The notes: generated from the letters alone by a model not told the origin. A DNA stretch of 64,000 nt from Ruegeria sp. HKCCD4315 (GCF_013112245.1 NZ_WVRN01000001.1:2918501-2982500); one strand, 5' to 3'. Shown: positions 1-8,008, counted from the first letter of the stretch. Translations and numbers: made by a program.

Positions 1-22
1 TGCATTAGATGGGATCAAAACC

Positions 23-1672
23 CTAGATGTCAACTGGTTTTGGATACCATTGAATAAGATAACCTTGACCAGGAAGGTGCATCGTTCCTCGGGACTCCAG
101 TACTCGGCTTTTGTCCATTGGATTTTCACGGGGAATTAGTGCAGGAAACCCGCCAAGGCTACAATACTCATATTCGTAGCCTTCGGCTTCATGAATCACT
201 AACTTAATGTCTCTGGTAAAGCGAGTTAATCTCCAAAGAAAGACCTCTTCTGGCATTTCAAGGGAACTGTATCGGTAGACAATGGATTGCTCGTCCCTTC
301 CGATCGGGATTTTGCAATCAAACCTAGGAATTCCGTCTTCGATATAGGAATTTTTATATATATGTCGAGGTTGAGTGTGCTCTAATTTGTATCCACGATC
401 CCGAATTTCCTTGACTCTGTGATTCTCAATTCGACGACTCGCGCGACATTTTATCTCAAAATCTTCAACTTCCCCCCGTTCATAGGTGAACTCATATTGT
501 GTCCTTGTTTCGATGAGTTTTTGCCCCGAAATTTCTACGGGTTTGTGTGCTATTGTTATTACAGCTGATTTCCCAGTTCTTTTATACAGACTTGGAGCAT
601 AGTTAATTTCAACATCGAACAACAAGCTTTTACGATCGAGAAATTCTTCCCTTTTAGAAGTATTCAGTAAAAATGACGACTGCCCTTTGTTCCAGTACCT
701 ATCATCAGCCGACCAGCGATCTCGGTCTTCCGACCATATTCTATGATGCACTTGACCAGAGAAATCTTCGGCATCCAACAGGCAAAAATTGTAGGCGTTG
801 GTATAGCGTGGGTCGCTGGAAACTCTGCGGTTGTATGAAGCACCTGCTGGTATTTGCAGAATGCTTCCCGCGCCCCCAGAAAGCTCATTCATATCTGGCC
901 TGTGCTCATGCCCATTTAGAACAATGTCAAAATGAGAATTGATCAATCTTCCAATTCGAACTTGGTCATCTTCTGACAGCCAGTTAAGTGGGTGATGCAT
1001 AACCAGAATTTTTAGGTCGCAGCACTTTGACTGCTCAATGCAACCCCTAATTTGCTTTTCTGTAACTTTTAGTGCTCCGTAATCCCAGATGCCGGTCACT
1101 TCATCGCAGGTTCGGTGTGTAATGTCATAGCGTGCTGAATGCCACGCAGTGTTAATGGAGCAAATTCCTATATTTTTTCCTGCCAGCTTCAACGATTTAA
1201 AGTACGAGAGGCTACCTGTTTCGTAATTCTGGCCAAACTTTTCGCAAAAACTCTTGTAATTCTTAAACGGGCGCAAAAACAGTTCAGTTATGGCGCTATC
1301 ACTCACCATTTCTTCCAGAGGTTCGCTGTAAGAACCTAAGGTTCCCGCTTCCTTCGCCCAATCAGCTGGAATTTTATCGATCGTCGCTCTATCGATGTCA
1401 TGGTTACCGGGGCAAAAAACAAAGGGTACATCCGATCCAATCCTATCTTGAAGCGGCTTAAAGAAAAGATCGTGAGCTTCATCAAACTCTGTCTTCATTC
1501 CGCTGAAAGCGATGTCGCCACTGAAAATTACGAAATCCAGATTAAGTAACTCATCGTGGATTTCTTCTCGTTCTTTGATGTCCTCTAGGAGCTTATCCAG
1601 AATGACGCGTCGATCAGCTGTCATCGGTCTATGGTGCCAATCTGACAAATGAAGCCACTTTACTTTGCTCAT
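23..1672 (-). CDS. Calcineurin-like metallophosphoesterase with an unrecognised C-terminal domain
   Basis: A 549-aa protein. Residues 1 to about 300 hold the full calcineurin-type metal site: D11/H13 in LSDWH, D53 in SGDI, N90-H91-D92 in GNHD, H226/H227 in MHHPL, and H255/H257 in GHEH. A hydrolase of phosphoesters such as (cyclic) nucleotides or nucleic acid is expected, but the substrate cannot be read. Residues about 350-549 form a charged, probably beta-rich domain ending in GYLIQWYP that I do not recognise. The frame is open up to 1789, but ATG 1672 follows a GGAAGG site and begins directly at the phosphoesterase fold. There is no signal peptide or membrane segment. The gene is visibly AT-richer than the core genome and lies at the far side of the integrase-bearing element, so it is probably acquired cargo; a defence role is conceivable but unproven. 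Confidence 0.85.
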   Translation of the reverse strand: MSKVKWLHLSDWHHRPMTADRRVILDKLLEDIKEREEIHDELLNLDFVIFSGDIAFSGMKTEFDEAHDLFFKPLQDRIGSDVPFVFCPGNHDIDRATIDKIPADWAKEAGTLGSYSEPLEEMVSDSAITELFLRPFKNYKSFCEKFGQNYETGSLSYFKSLKLAGKNIGICSINTAWHSARYDITHRTCDEVTGIWDYGALKVTEKQIRGCIEQSKCCDLKILVMHHPLNWLSEDDQVRIGRLINSHFDIVLNGHEHRPDMNELSGGAGSILQIPAGASYNRRVSSDPRYTNAYNFCLLDAEDFSGQVHHRIWSEDRDRWSADDRYWNKGQSSFLLNTSKREEFLDRKSLLFDVEINYAPSLYKRTGKSAVITIAHKPVEISGQKLIETRTQYEFTYERGEVEDFEIKCRASRRIENHRVKEIRDRGYKLEHTQPRHIYKNSYIEDGIPRFDCKIPIGRDEQSIVYRYSSLEMPEEVFLWRLTRFTRDIKLVIHEAEGYEYEYCSLGGFPALIPRENPMDKSRVLESRGTMHLPGQGYLIQWYPKPVDI

Positions 1673-1832
1673 AACCGGTTCAATCCTTCCATCTACAAAA
1701 TTGGTACTGAGTTTGAGCTCAAATATCCGAAACACTATCACCACATTTATACGGTGATCGCAACGATCTATACGAGTCGTGGCAGTCATAGAGATAGACC
1801 AACATGGTCGTGTTTCCGCTTGGCCCAGCCAA

Positions 1833-2126
1833 TCAATGGCGCTTTAGCGAAAATAGCCGCCTCCGAAGTTTTTTGTCGGCCCGGATCAGATCGCTCACTG
1901 TTTTGCGTGCCCTTTCTGCTTCATTTGACCGGTCGCCGTGCTTCCAGGAAGGATGAGCCGGTCCAGAACAGTGCCCACCTCCCGCCCCATGGACGCGACA
2001 AACGCTCCAGCCCTGAACGGCGGGTGCGCGACATCGCTTGCCAGTGGACTTCGCTGTTGCTGTGCACCTTGGCGCATCATTGAGCCGTTTGGTAGGGTCC
2101 CTGAGGTTGTCGTTACTTTTTGTCAT
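1833..2126 (-). CDS. Small Cys/His-rich protein of the integrative element (HGAGGG type)
   Basis: A 97-aa basic protein. It has C21, C33 and C43 followed by RVHGAGGG and a later HG, a spacing that suggests a small metal-binding knuckle. Similar HGxGG proteins are frequent in alphaproteobacterial integrated elements; that family statement is from memory and no function is established. The start overlaps the end of the preceding 211-aa gene by 14 nt, so the two are probably translationally coupled. It is the last gene of the leftward element operon. A 160-nt gap separates it from the metallophosphoesterase. Confidence 0.7.
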   Translation of the reverse strand: MTKSNDNLRDPTKRLNDAPRCTATAKSTGKRCRAPAVQGWSVCRVHGAGGGHCSGPAHPSWKHGDRSNEAERARKTVSDLIRADKKLRRRLFSLKRH

Positions 2127-2748
2127 TCACCCCGCCCCCGTTTTGAACATTGCCAACGATAGCTTGACCACCTTCTTTGACCTCGACGCGTTCGACACGG
2201 ACGGTTTGATCCGCCTTGGAGCGATACCGTTTCAGAGTTTCAACCTGGCTCGTGAAGGTCCGCGCAAGTTTATTGAGTGCCCGTTCCGCTGAGTCTTGCT
2301 GTGGAAGAGATTTTACGTGATTGAGCCTGCGCGCCATCATCATCGTGGCCTGATGGATCGCACCCATCTGGATCGCAAGCATAGCTTCAATCTCGTCTCG
2401 CGGCCTGACCCCGGCAACAACGGACATTACGAAGTTTGATGCTGTCTCAGAAACCGAGCTGTCCTGTTGCCCGAGAGTCGCGACTTGATCCATAACGCCT
2501 TCGAAGAATCGGTAGTCTGCTGTGCCTAGCTCATGCATTGCCAATGCACAGGCTGCGTTTGGGTCTGTCCCTTTGTGCCCGACGATGAGCCTTCGCGTTT
2601 CCTCCTCGAAGTCTAACTTTATGTCCGGCGCCCGAACGCGTGATCTCTTCCGTTCCCTCAGATCGGCAACCGCGTTGGTCTCCGCTTCGGTAAGCTCAGA
2701 GCCCTTTGGCTGCTGATCATTGCCACTGTCTTTCTGTGTCTTGCTCAT
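2113..2748 (-). CDS. Conserved hypothetical protein of the integrative element
   Basis: A 211-aa cytoplasmic protein, predicted mostly helical. It has a polar N-terminus, a central helical part (about 55-175) and a C-terminus reading VERVEVKEGGQAIVGNV, an ending I associate with hypothetical proteins of alphaproteobacterial integrated elements. No enzymatic motif is seen. The frame is open to 2868, but ATG 2748 has a GAGG site 6 nt upstream, whereas the longer start would lie inside the upstream winged-helix gene. It starts after the winged-helix gene stop (2780) with 31 nt between. Function unknown. Confidence 0.75.
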   Translation of the reverse strand: MSKTQKDSGNDQQPKGSELTEAETNAVADLRERKRSRVRAPDIKLDFEEETRRLIVGHKGTDPNAACALAMHELGTADYRFFEGVMDQVATLGQQDSSVSETASNFVMSVVAGVRPRDEIEAMLAIQMGAIHQATMMMARRLNHVKSLPQQDSAERALNKLARTFTSQVETLKRYRSKADQTVRVERVEVKEGGQAIVGNVQNGGGVNDKK

Positions 2749-2779
2749 GTCCGCCTCGCGTAGCAGGGAGTGGTTAGTA

Positions 2780-3307
2780 TTAGTGTTCCGATTCAGAACC
2801 GAAGGACCGACGAGAAACCGGCCTGACGGGTTCTGATTTGGAACCATGGGAGGTCTTTGGGTTCTCAAACGGAACCACAGAGAATGCTGACGGTTCCGTC
2901 TCAGAACCGCGTTTTGTTTTTTCGGGCTGCCAGAAACGCCAGTCGTTAGTGGCGGCTTTTTTGCCGGACCGGGTTTGTGTGGTCTTAGTCGTTAACCGCC
3001 ATTCGTGGGCGCGACGGTGATACCAGTTGCCTTCCTGCTCCAGCACAAGGAAGCCTTTGTCCTGCAGATCCTCGAAAGCCCGCTGAACCGTGGCCTTGCC
3101 CAATCCCAGTATCTCTGCCGCCTCGTTCATCGACAGAAACACCTTGCCGTTGTTGCCGCCGTTGTATCGGGTGTGAAGCTCCAGCCAGAGCTTCACTGCA
3201 GGTCCGGACAGAGCCCGCCACGCCGGGGACTTGATCATGGCGTAGGGCAGAGGGATGTATTGCCCCTCATCCGACCGTTTGCCCTTGGGAGACCGGCGCC
3301 TACTCAT
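2780..3307 (-). CDS. Winged-helix/helix-turn-helix protein, putative element regulator or initiator
   Basis: A 175-aa protein. Residues about 15-95 resemble a winged-helix DNA-binding domain of the replication-initiator/GntR type: WRALSGPAVKLWLELH, then SMNEAAEILGLGKATVQR as the HTH, then DLQDKGFLVLEQEG as the wing. The C-terminal 45 residues are low complexity with GSETEP, GSKSEP and GSESEH phrases, because the DNA there carries four palindromes (see 2784-2908). ATG 3307 has an AGAGGTG site upstream and overlaps the preceding gene by 8 nt; the frame extends to 3361 without a better start. It probably controls or initiates replication/excision of the element; this is inference from fold and position. 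Confidence 0.75.
   Translation of the reverse strand: MSRRRSPKGKRSDEGQYIPLPYAMIKSPAWRALSGPAVKLWLELHTRYNGGNNGKVFLSMNEAAEILGLGKATVQRAFEDLQDKGFLVLEQEGNWYHRRAHEWRLTTKTTQTRSGKKAATNDWRFWQPEKTKRGSETEPSAFSVVPFENPKTSHGSKSEPVRPVSRRSFGSESEH
2784..2908. repeat. Array of four 17-bp palindromes GGTTC-N7-GAACC
   Basis: Copies at 2784-2800 (first base T instead of G), 2829-2845, 2860-2876 and 2892-2908. Arms are GGTTC and GAACC, and most copies have a YGATTYR-like or CGTTTGA-like centre. Start-to-start distances are 45, 31 and 32 bp. Three copies are read in one frame of the winged-helix gene (giving GSxSE), while the copy at 2860 is in another frame (giving VPFEN). The DNA rather than the peptide therefore seems conserved. 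Candidate iterons or operators for the protein they are embedded in. Confidence 0.8.
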
Positions 3308-3641
3308 CGCGACACCTCTGCTGGAAATGCGCGGGCAATGCATCCAGATCAGGATCGTCACAGCCGATATGCGCCCGGACGAACCGGGTTAGGCCGGATT
3401 TGGACACACAGTACCCGAGCGTGTCCCATGCCGCTCCACCGGTCGGAAATTGGGGTCTCTGGCGCTGAAACAACCATTGGATACCATCCCGGCATACGGC
3501 GACGCGGTAGATACCATGGCGAAAGAGTTCGCCGCTGTAGGTCTCAGCAGTTTCGCGATGATCGGTTCGGGAAAGAAGGCCAGTGTCTGGCCCCCTATCG
3601 AGACTCGTGCTGTTCGGCTTGGAAAAGGATATATCAGCCAT
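3300..3641 (-). CDS. Small conserved hypothetical protein of the integrative element
   Basis: A 113-aa protein with a recognisable core RVAVCRDGIQWLFQRQRP and a later GYCVSKSGLTRFVR helix. I associate such small proteins with alphaproteobacterial integrated elements, usually just before a winged-helix gene. It overlaps the 63-aa gene upstream by 8 nt and the winged-helix gene downstream by 8 nt, so it is embedded in a translationally coupled operon. Function unknown; no membrane segment or signal peptide. Confidence 0.7.
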   Translation of the reverse strand: MADISFSKPNSTSLDRGPDTGLLSRTDHRETAETYSGELFRHGIYRVAVCRDGIQWLFQRQRPQFPTGGAAWDTLGYCVSKSGLTRFVRAHIGCDDPDLDALPAHFQQRCRDE

Positions 3642-3825
3642 GCTTGATCCGTCCTTTCCGTACGATCACCCGTTCAACCGAATGGCTCAAAGGCGACCAG
3701 TAGTACAGGCGCTCGTTTTGTCTTGTCGGCGCAGGGCATCCTGTGGCATCAACTGGACTTGCTAGGGTGGCAGTTGATGTCACTGGAAAAGCCCCATCTC
3801 CGCGCTTGGAGTTGGGGTTTTTCAT
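3634..3825 (-). CDS. Small hypothetical protein in the element operon
   Basis: A 63-aa basic protein starting MKNPNSKRGDG. The frame is open to 3948, but that extension overlaps the AlpA-like gene. ATG 3825 overlaps the AlpA-like stop codon by one base (TAATG), which indicates translational coupling and decides the start. The end overlaps the next gene by 8 nt. No recognised domain. Confidence 0.55.
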   Translation of the reverse strand: MKNPNSKRGDGAFPVTSTATLASPVDATGCPAPTRQNERLYYWSPLSHSVERVIVRKGRIKHG

Positions 3826-4034
3826 TATGCAGCCTCGTTGTTGGGATCGGTGCGCCGGGCCGCCAGCCAAGCGTTCAAATCGGCGCCGTGATAGGCGACC
3901 CGCCGACCGATGCGGAGAAAGGCCGGACCACACATGCGGTGGCGCCATTGAGCCAGCTTTTCACGGTTTCCCAGCAATTGCATTTCAGGGTCTTCTGGGA
4001 AATAGACCCGGTCGTCATTAAAGACGTTTGCCAT
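3825..4034 (-). CDS. AlpA-like helix-turn-helix regulator / excisionase
   Basis: A 69-aa protein. The C-terminal half (PAFLRIGRRVAYHGADLNAWLAAR) is the typical AlpA/MerR-like small HTH used by phage-related excisionases and activators of integrase genes. Start ATG 4034 is preceded by AGAGGA at good spacing. First gene of the leftward operon that runs 4034 to 1833, with palindromes in its upstream region (4113-4153). Likely role: recombination directionality factor or regulator of the element (inference from family). Confidence 0.75.
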   Translation of the reverse strand: MANVFNDDRVYFPEDPEMQLLGNREKLAQWRHRMCGPAFLRIGRRVAYHGADLNAWLAARRTDPNNEAA

Positions 4035-4112
4035 CGTTGAAATCCTCTTGGATCAGTTGCGATGGCTCCCGATTATGGGCAGCTTTGCCGAAGTGTCACC
4101 AGACTTTTTCCT

Positions 4113-4153
4113 GCGCTTAAGCGTCTTCCGGAAGTGAGAAAATGCTTAAGCGT
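4113..4153. promoter_or_regulatory. Palindrome cluster upstream of the AlpA-like operon
   Basis: CGCTTAAGCG (4113-4122) and TGCTTAAGCG (4143-4152) form a 30-bp-spaced direct repeat of a palindrome; CTTCCGGAAG (4125-4134) is a second perfect palindrome between them. The cluster lies in the 111-nt gap between the 327-aa gene and the AlpA-like gene. It overlaps the stop codon of the former, and its second copy is inside that coding end. Possible operator for an element regulator; alternatively part of a transcription terminator for the 327-aa gene. Confidence 0.4.
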
Positions 4154-5129
4154 TTTTCTTGAAAACCGCTTCGTACCTCGATTTGAAGGGCTCCTCTGAC
4201 CGCAATGCCGTTCCGTAGTCCGCATGAGTTTTTTGCGATTTAGGGAAGTCCTTTTGTTTCTCAACTGTCTTTTCCAAAGCTTGCTCAACAATGCGTTCTT
4301 CACTGAAAGAACCGACCGCGTCTGACAGCTGCTCGATTTGCTGCATCAGCAACTCCAAGTTTTGGAGCCTGCGTTCTCGTGATGCACGCGCCCCGGCTTC
4401 GCCAGCCTTTTTTCGGGTATTTGCCGCCAGAATTGCTGCAGCTTCAGTGCCACCTGAGATAGCCTCAATTTCCTTAGTTATGTAGCCCGCAGTAAAGTCG
4501 TCGTTTGTTACGAACTGCGACAAGAGTAGTTTCGCTGAGAGACTAGCCAGAGACGAGTCAGGGAAGTGGTTCAAGCAAAACTCAAATTTTGCAACTGCTG
4601 ACCAATTTTCACCAAAGGTGTTTCTCATCCAAGCAACATGTTCGTCGCCCAACCAATCGAGAACACTTGGCAGAATACTGTAGTCCTTTTTTGATATGAC
4701 ACCCGCCTCGGCAAGCGCTTCGTAACAGACAAAATGAACCGCATCGTGATCGCCAGATCCAAACATAAATGACAGCATTCCGGAGGGGTCCAGGCCACCG
4801 TTTCCAACTATTTCTTTCAATCTCTTGGGAAAACCATAGTGGTCTCCGTATGTCATCCCAACGGGCATAGACGCTACAGCCGCTACAGCCGCTTCTTCTG
4901 TCGCGAAATAGCTTAATCCCACGACCTCTTTGTCTAGTCCTGTCCTAGTCGTTATCCAAACTTCCCATACTGTATCTCCGTCCCTTGTTTCGCTGAAATC
5001 ATCACTAAATGTGTTTTTCAGAGAGGCTACAGACGGGCCTGGGAACGCCCCCACAGTGACGGGGGATGCTTCGTGACGAATAACCTCTGTAAGCCGATTA
5101 GGCTTTGTCCATTTTTTATCCGTCATCAA
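4146..5129 (-). CDS. Orphan hypothetical protein, element cargo
   Basis: A 327-aa soluble protein that I do not recognise. It has a mixed N-terminal part, a helical middle (about 130-215), then a likely coiled coil (about 235-285, with ARASRERRLQNLELLMQQIE) and a Lys-rich tail. There is no signal peptide, transmembrane segment or nuclease/NTPase motif. Start M1 or M2 (adjacent codons) cannot be separated. It lies between the integrase and the AlpA-like gene, the usual slot for variable cargo, and is AT-richer than the core genome. A phage-defence or element-maintenance function is possible but nothing in the sequence proves it. Confidence 0.7.
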   Translation of the reverse strand: MMTDKKWTKPNRLTEVIRHEASPVTVGAFPGPSVASLKNTFSDDFSETRDGDTVWEVWITTRTGLDKEVVGLSYFATEEAAVAAVASMPVGMTYGDHYGFPKRLKEIVGNGGLDPSGMLSFMFGSGDHDAVHFVCYEALAEAGVISKKDYSILPSVLDWLGDEHVAWMRNTFGENWSAVAKFEFCLNHFPDSSLASLSAKLLLSQFVTNDDFTAGYITKEIEAISGGTEAAAILAANTRKKAGEAGARASRERRLQNLELLMQQIEQLSDAVGSFSEERIVEQALEKTVEKQKDFPKSQKTHADYGTALRSEEPFKSRYEAVFKKNA

Positions 5130-5148
5130 CTCATATCCATCTAAAATG

Positions 5149-6318
5149 CTAACTTGAAACAGACTTGCACCACTCTTCCATCAATTCTCGCCGCCTTTCC
5201 AACAAATCCGACCGTGCATAAGCGCGCTCAACATCTGAACCAACCTGATGGGCCAAGGCCGCCTCTGCCAGTTCGCGCGGCGCGTTTGCGGCCTCCGCCG
5301 CCCAATCCCGAAACGAACTGCGAAAGCCATGCACGGTGACGCCATCCTGCCGCATCCGGCGCAGCAGCATCAACATGGACATGTTTGACAAGGGCTGGTG
5401 CCGCTTTTGGCCCTCGAACACATAGTCAGAGGCCAGCGCGCGCAACGGCTCCAGAATGGTCAGCATTTCGTCGGTGAGAGGGACGCGGTGGACCTGCCCG
5501 CCCTTCATGCGCTCCGCTGGTATGGTCCAAAGGCGCGTATCGATATCGACCTCGGGCCATTTCGTCTCCAGCACCTCTGAAGTCCGGCAGGCGGTCAGAA
5601 TGGTAAACTGCAGCGCCTTGGCGGCCATGGCAGAGCGGGTTTGCAACTCGGCATAGAATGCGGGCACCTCCTGCCACGGCATTGCGTCATGGTGCTGTAC
5701 CTTGGCTTTGACGGTGGGTAGCACCTTGCCTTCGCGGATCGCGGTAACCGGGTTCTCGCCCGAGCGGAAACCCTTGGACTTTGCCACGTCGAGCACCGTC
5801 TTGATCCGCTGAGACAGTCGCTTTGCGGTTTCGTGTTTCTCGGTCCAGATCGGGGAGAGGCACATCAGCACTTCGGGTTGATCAATGCTGTCGACTGGCA
5901 TGCGCCCGATTTTTGGGAATGCATAGTCGCGCAAGGTGTTGAGCCACTGCTGGCCGTGCTTAGCGTTCTTCCATGTTGGAAGGCGGTCGATGTGGACCTG
6001 TCGGCTGAGCTCTTCGAAGGTCGGGATTTCGCGCTGGGCGTTGAATCGAGGGTTCAGTCCGGACTTAGCCATGCGTCGATATTCGAGTGCTCTTTCGCGG
6101 GCCTGGTTCAGCGTGACAACATCCGCGCCGCCTAAACCGAAGTCCGTTCTTAGCGGCGCGCCTTTGCGGTTCTTTTGCCCTTTGACCGTTACACGCACAA
6201 TCCAGCGCCTTGCGCCTGATGGATCAACAACGAGGTACAGGCCAGAACCGTCGCCATGACGACCCGGGCCGAGATTCTCTACCAGCTTCTTTGTCAGCTT
6301 CCCATCGAGCGCAGACAT
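5149..6318 (-). CDS. P4-type tyrosine site-specific recombinase (integrase)
   Basis: A 389-aa integrase. Residues 1-95 are the DUF4102-type arm-binding domain, about 100-200 the core-binding domain, and about 215-385 the catalytic domain with R245 (TACRTSEV), K272, H330 and R333 (HGFRSSFRDW), H357 (AHQVG) and nucleophile Y367 (ERAYARSD). All catalytic residues are present, so the enzyme should be active. The start lies 149 nt from the 3' end of tRNA-Arg(ACG), the classical arrangement for elements using the tRNA 3' end as attB. It catalyses integration and excision of the element extending leftward. Confidence 0.95.
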   Translation of the reverse strand: MSALDGKLTKKLVENLGPGRHGDGSGLYLVVDPSGARRWIVRVTVKGQKNRKGAPLRTDFGLGGADVVTLNQARERALEYRRMAKSGLNPRFNAQREIPTFEELSRQVHIDRLPTWKNAKHGQQWLNTLRDYAFPKIGRMPVDSIDQPEVLMCLSPIWTEKHETAKRLSQRIKTVLDVAKSKGFRSGENPVTAIREGKVLPTVKAKVQHHDAMPWQEVPAFYAELQTRSAMAAKALQFTILTACRTSEVLETKWPEVDIDTRLWTIPAERMKGGQVHRVPLTDEMLTILEPLRALASDYVFEGQKRHQPLSNMSMLMLLRRMRQDGVTVHGFRSSFRDWAAEAANAPRELAEAALAHQVGSDVERAYARSDLLERRRELMEEWCKSVSS

Positions 6319-6466
6319 AAAAATACCACAAAATATACCACTTAATGAAAGTATACTTGTGTTATCGGGTGAAATCCAATGAAACCCACCAGCGCTGCTG
6401 TAGCCATATAATACAAAGGTTTAGGCGGCCTAGTGTGTCTCTTCAAAATCTAGGGATATCACCAAG

Positions 6467-6543
6467 TGGCGGACCGAGGAGGATTCGAACCCCCGACCCC
6501 TTGATTCGTAGTCAAGTACTCTATCCAGCTGAGCTATCGGTCC
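6467..6543 (-). tRNA. tRNA-Arg (anticodon ACG), attachment site of the element
   Basis: A 77-nt cloverleaf on the minus strand: acceptor stem GGACCGA/TCGGTCC, D arm, anticodon stem with loop CTACGAA (anticodon ACG), T arm with TTCGAAT, and an encoded CCA (6467-6469). Inosine at A34 would read CGU/CGC/CGA. The integrase gene begins just beyond the 3' end, so this is probably the reconstituted half of the attachment site. The intact 3' half means tRNA function is kept. Confidence 0.93.
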
Positions 6544-6558
6544 GCGTTGGTGAAGCGG

Positions 6559-6587
6559 TGTTTAGACCCGGTGCGTGGGACGTGCAA
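6559..6587 (-). promoter_or_regulatory. Predicted sigma-70 promoter of tRNA-Arg
   Basis: TTGCAC (6582-6587), 17-nt spacer rich in C, TAAACA (6559-6564), ending 15 nt before the tRNA 5' end. Confidence 0.5.
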
Positions 6588-6607
6588 GTCGATTCTTCAA
6601 AAATTTT

Positions 6608-7990
6608 TCAAAAAGTCATGTCGCCACGTGGAAGGCTTATTTCGAACACTGTTCCTTCGGGTCCGGTGTGTTTCAAACTCAGGTCTCCACCATGTCCGCG
6701 CACAAGTTCCTGCGAAATTGCCAGTCCCAAACCCGAACCGCCCTTTCGAACTCCGCCCTGGAATGGTGTAAACAGGTTTTCGCGCGCTTTTGGTGGAAGA
6801 CCCGGGCCTGTATCGCTGATTTCAATGCACCAGGTGTCTCCATATTCGCAGCCAGCAATTGTTACTCGCCCGGGTTTGGCAGATGCGACCAGTGCCTGAC
6901 GGGCGTTGCGCACGAGGTTCATGATGACTCGGAACAATTGTTCGGGGTCTGCGCGGACAATCAGGTCATCTGGCACTTCGTTTACGATTTCAACGCAGGC
7001 ATCGGCGACGGCAAGCTGCTCACTGGCTGCAACGTCAGCAGCAAGCGCCCGTACAGGAACCATCGTCAAGGTGGGCGCGGGTTCTTCCGCGCGCCCAAAG
7101 GCCAGCGTGCTTTCGCACAGCGACACAGCGCGGGTGATGGAGTTCACCAGTTTCGGAGCCATCCGACGAACCAAGGGATCGTCGCTGGATTCGATCCTGT
7201 CGGTGAACAGCTGTGCCGACGTTAAGATATTGCGCAGATCGTGACTGACTTTGGCAACCGCCCCACCCAGTTGCGCCAGTCTTTCACGCTGTCGCAACGC
7301 CTGTGTCAGATCCGTCTGCAGCATTTTCAGCGCCTCTTCTGCCTCGCGCAGTTCCGTCACTTTCGAGTTTGGCGAGATAATGCCCCGCGCGTCTTCGGGC
7401 GCGCTGGCGTAGCGCTGCATATATCCCACTACGCTTTTGATTGGCCGTACAAGCACCACCCGCACAGCCAGGAAAAGCAACGAAGCAGTGATTATCGAAA
7501 TGACAAAGGAAAGGCCGAGGATACGCAGGCCGTAATCCACCATCGCCATGCGCAATGGGGCGCTGTCCGTGGTGACCTCGATCAAAAGCCCTGCGCCTTT
7601 GACGGGTTCGCCAATAACTCGAATGATCTCGTTTTCGGGCTTGAAAATCCGGCTCATGGCGTCACGGATCAAAACCCAAGGACCGGCATCGCGCAGATCG
7701 TATGTCTGGGTGATCGATTCCGGAATCGGCGAAGACAACATAAGCTGCCGAACTTCGTCACGACGCAACACGACGTTATATACACCGGCATTCGCCAGCA
7801 GTTCCGCCTCGAGATCCTCGGCCAGCATATCGTCTGCCAACAACGCCAATGAGGCAATCTGGGCGCGCTCCAGACGGTTCAGCAGGAAATCCTCGCGGAA
7901 CCGAGCGATAGACGGGACAAAAATCAGGATTTCGGCCAACATGACGAAGACCGTCGTCAGGATCAGAAATCGGCCCGACAGCGAATTCAA
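6608..7990 (-). CDS. Orphan sensor histidine kinase
   Basis: A 460-aa inner-membrane kinase. TM1 is at about 8-27, a periplasmic sensor region at about 28-155, TM2 at about 157-180, a HAMP linker at about 178-230, the HisKA dimerisation domain with H250 in KVSHDLRN, and HATPase_c with N box (NLVRNARQA), G1 (DTGPGLP) and G2 (GGSGLGLAI). It should autophosphorylate and pass phosphate to a response regulator. No response regulator gene is adjacent: its neighbours are the tRNA and an oxidoreductase. The partner and stimulus are unknown. Confidence 0.93.
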   Translation of the reverse strand: MNSLSGRFLILTTVFVMLAEILIFVPSIARFREDFLLNRLERAQIASLALLADDMLAEDLEAELLANAGVYNVVLRRDEVRQLMLSSPIPESITQTYDLRDAGPWVLIRDAMSRIFKPENEIIRVIGEPVKGAGLLIEVTTDSAPLRMAMVDYGLRILGLSFVISIITASLLFLAVRVVLVRPIKSVVGYMQRYASAPEDARGIISPNSKVTELREAEEALKMLQTDLTQALRQRERLAQLGGAVAKVSHDLRNILTSAQLFTDRIESSDDPLVRRMAPKLVNSITRAVSLCESTLAFGRAEEPAPTLTMVPVRALAADVAASEQLAVADACVEIVNEVPDDLIVRADPEQLFRVIMNLVRNARQALVASAKPGRVTIAGCEYGDTWCIEISDTGPGLPPKARENLFTPFQGGVRKGGSGLGLAISQELVRGHGGDLSLKHTGPEGTVFEISLPRGDMTF

Positions 7991-8008
7991 AATGCGCCCC
8001 TCCTCAGG

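Noticed and set aside
1..5148. Copy of the tRNA-Arg 3' end as distal attachment site
   Set aside because: I looked for sequences like GGATTCGAAC and GACCGAGG left of the integrase and did not find one; the site may be outside the window.
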